The translations under genes were made by a program, and so were the position numbers. A stretch of DNA of 7,072 nucleotides from an uncultured Altererythrobacter sp. (GTDB taxonomy: Bacteria > Pseudomonadota > Alphaproteobacteria > Sphingomonadales > Sphingomonadaceae): NCBI GenBank assembly GCA_946886175.1, contig CAMPIA010000064.1, positions 1-7,072 of the forward strand. The letters run 5' to 3'. Shown here one piece after another: positions 5,921 through 7,072 of this stretch (its first letter is position 1; each line of letters starts with the position of its first letter). Below the pieces are notes generated by a model. The model was given only the letters and a program-made list of their open reading frames with translations. It was not told the origin of the DNA and did not search any database.

Positions 5921-5962
5921 CCGGGCCACAATAGCGGGCTTCAGGCGCGCTGTCAGGAGGCC

Positions 5963-5995
5963 GAGGCCCGCCGCTGCGCTGCGGCGGCGGGCCTC
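5963..5995 (-). terminator. Strong GC hairpin after the DUF885 gene, no T-run
   Basis: GAGGCCCGCCGC (5963-5974) pairs perfectly with GCGGCGGGCCTC (5984-5995), a 12-bp stem with a 9-nt loop, starting 8 nt beyond the stop of the minus-strand DUF885 gene. On the minus strand it is followed by GGCCTCCTGACAG, so there is no U-tract. It probably marks the 3' end of the DUF885 transcript or protects it, possibly with Rho. How far it separates the DUF885 gene from the next gene is uncertain. Confidence 0.5.
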
Positions 5996-6002
5996 GTTCG
6001 GA

Positions 6003-7072
6003 TCAGGCGGGCTTGGTCGCGGCGATCCAGTTGCGGACGCGGCGTTCGAGCAGGGGCAGCGGCAGCGAGCCGCCGCCCAGAACCGCGTCGTGGAAGGCGC
6101 GGATGTCGAACGCTTCGCCCAGCTCCCGCTCGGCCTCGGCACGCAGGTCGAGGATCGCGTTCATCCCGATCTTGTAGCTGGTCGCTTGCCCCGGCCAGAC
6201 GAGATAGCGGCGCACCTCGTTGCGGACGGTCTCCACGTTCTGCGGCGAATTTTCGGTGAAGTATGCGATCGCCTGATCCTCGGTCCAGCCCTTGGAATGG
6301 ACCCCGGTGTCGACGACCAGCCGGATCGCGCGCCACAGTTCCGAACTGAGCCGCCCGAAATCGGAATAGGGATCGGCGTAAGTGCCGGGAATTTCCTTGG
6401 CCAGCCGCTCCGCATAGAGCCCCCAGCCTTCCGAATAGGCGCCGTAGCCGACCTGCGTCTGGAATTGCGGCACGCCCGTCAGTTCCTGAGCGATGGAAAT
6501 CTGCATGTGGTGGCCGGGCAGCCCTTCGTGATAGGCGATCACCTCGAGCATGTTCTTGGGCATCGCGCTCATGTCGGAAAGGTGCGCGTAATAGACGCCC
6601 GCACGCGAGCCGTCGGGGGTGCCGCTGCGATAGTGCTGCGCACCGCCGTCCTGTTCGCGGAACGCCTCAACCCGCTTCACCTCGAGCCCCGCCTTGGGCA
6701 GCAGGCCGAAGTATTCGGGCAGCTTGGACTCGATGTTGTCGATCGCCGCGGTGGCGGCATCGATGTACATCTGCGCGCCCTCGTCGCCATCGGGATAGTA
6801 GTTGAAATCGCCCGTCCGGATGTGTTCGAAGAAGGCCTGAAGGTCGCCATCGAAGCCGACCTCGTCCTTGATCGCTTCCATTTCGCCGTGGATGCGCGCG
6901 ACATCGTCGAGACCGATCTGGTGGATCTGCTCGGCGGTCAGCTCGGTGGTGGTGCTGTTCTCGAGACGGTGGGCGTAGAAAGCCTCGGCATTCGGCAATC
7001 CCCCGATGCCGACGCCCGTCTCGGGCGCATTGGGCCGGTCGGCGGTCATGAAGGCGATCAGCCGGTCGTAGC
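6003..7072 (-). CDS. DUF885 family metallopeptidase-like protein, C-terminal part (start outside window)
   Basis: The frame runs past base 7072, so the N-terminus is missing; the ATG at 7049 is internal, because codons before it (YDRLIAF) continue in frame. About 355 residues are present. Numbering from that ATG, the key motif is YHEGLPGHHMQ at residues 173-183, an H-E-x3-G-H-H arrangement with H174, E175, H180 and H181. It is followed by YSEGWGLYAE at 205-214, where E207 is a likely third metal ligand. This pairing is typical of DUF885 (PF05960), whose members resemble zinc-dependent peptidases of the HExxH type; several are annotated as lipoproteins or periplasmic proteins. The C-terminal helical region (VETVRNEVRRYLVWPGQATSYKIG) is also characteristic. 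Location cannot be judged because the N-terminus is absent. The stop is TGA at 6005-6003. The family call is strong; the peptidase activity is inferred from the motif. Confidence 0.92.
   Translation of the reverse strand, partial: YDRLIAFMTADRPNAPETGVGIGGLPNAEAFYAHRLENSTTTELTAEQIHQIGLDDVARIHGEMEAIKDEVGFDGDLQAFFEHIRTGDFNYYPDGDEGAQMYIDAATAAIDNIESKLPEYFGLLPKAGLEVKRVEAFREQDGGAQHYRSGTPDGSRAGVYYAHLSDMSAMPKNMLEVIAYHEGLPGHHMQISIAQELTGVPQFQTQVGYGAYSEGWGLYAERLAKEIPGTYADPYSDFGRLSSELWRAIRLVVDTGVHSKGWTEDQAIAYFTENSPQNVETVRNEVRRYLVWPGQATSYKIGMNAILDLRAEAERELGEAFDIRAFHDAVLGGGSLPLPLLERRVRNWIAATKPA

Noticed and set aside
5921..6142. A 74-residue N-terminal extension of the exported protein, from 6142
   Set aside because: It would overlap the end of the DUF885 gene, is rich in Pro, Ser and Arg, and would bury the signal peptide that begins at the ATG at 5920.
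1..7072. A novel defence, mobile or multi-gene system
   Set aside because: No nuclease, helicase, reverse transcriptase, toxin-antitoxin pair, integrase, CRISPR array or co-directional cluster of unknown genes is present. The genes are mostly single units with unrelated roles.

Overview
The window is GC-rich, with coding frames strongly biased to G or C at third codon positions. Its gene content looks like chromosomal DNA of an alphaproteobacterium. The ParC sequence style, the family of small secreted proteins with an AQA-type signal cleavage site, the DUF885 protein and a perfect EcfG-type promoter all point to Sphingomonadales. Erythrobacteraceae or Sphingomonadaceae are the best guesses, from memory of family style only and without any search. 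No phage, transposase, CRISPR, tRNA or rRNA sequence is visible. This is mostly a core-genome neighbourhood, and I do not see a convincing new multi-gene system.

Layout. Bases 1-921 (+) are the 3' part of a CCA tRNA nucleotidyltransferase gene. Bases 922-1197 are an intergenic stretch with several hairpins. Bases 1198-1788 (+) encode a small exported protein of unknown function built from two copies of one module, followed by a textbook rho-independent terminator (1815-1850). Bases 1851-2055 hold a 17-bp tandem repeat and a 28-bp palindrome whose core fits the dRS3-type ATTCCC-N8-GGGAAT repeat. Bases 2056-4353 (-) are a complete parC (topoisomerase IV subunit A). A 100-bp divergent spacer separates parC from a DJ-1/PfpI-family gene (4454-4993, +) and carries a GGAAC-N17-CGTT match to the EcfG general-stress promoter. 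Bases 5063-5920 (-) encode an exported protein of unknown function interrupted by an in-frame TAG at 5231-5233, after which the same frame continues for 55 codons. Bases 6003-7072 (-) are the C-terminal part of a DUF885 metallopeptidase-like protein whose start lies beyond the window.

The genes do not form one pathway. Two are housekeeping (tRNA 3'-end maturation, chromosome decatenation), one is probably a stress-response protein, and three are exported or peptidase-like proteins of unknown role. The most interesting signals are the recent-looking nonsense codon, the EcfG promoter placed exactly in front of the PfpI gene, the internal duplication in the small secreted protein, and the intergenic palindrome and tandem repeat next to the 3' end of parC.
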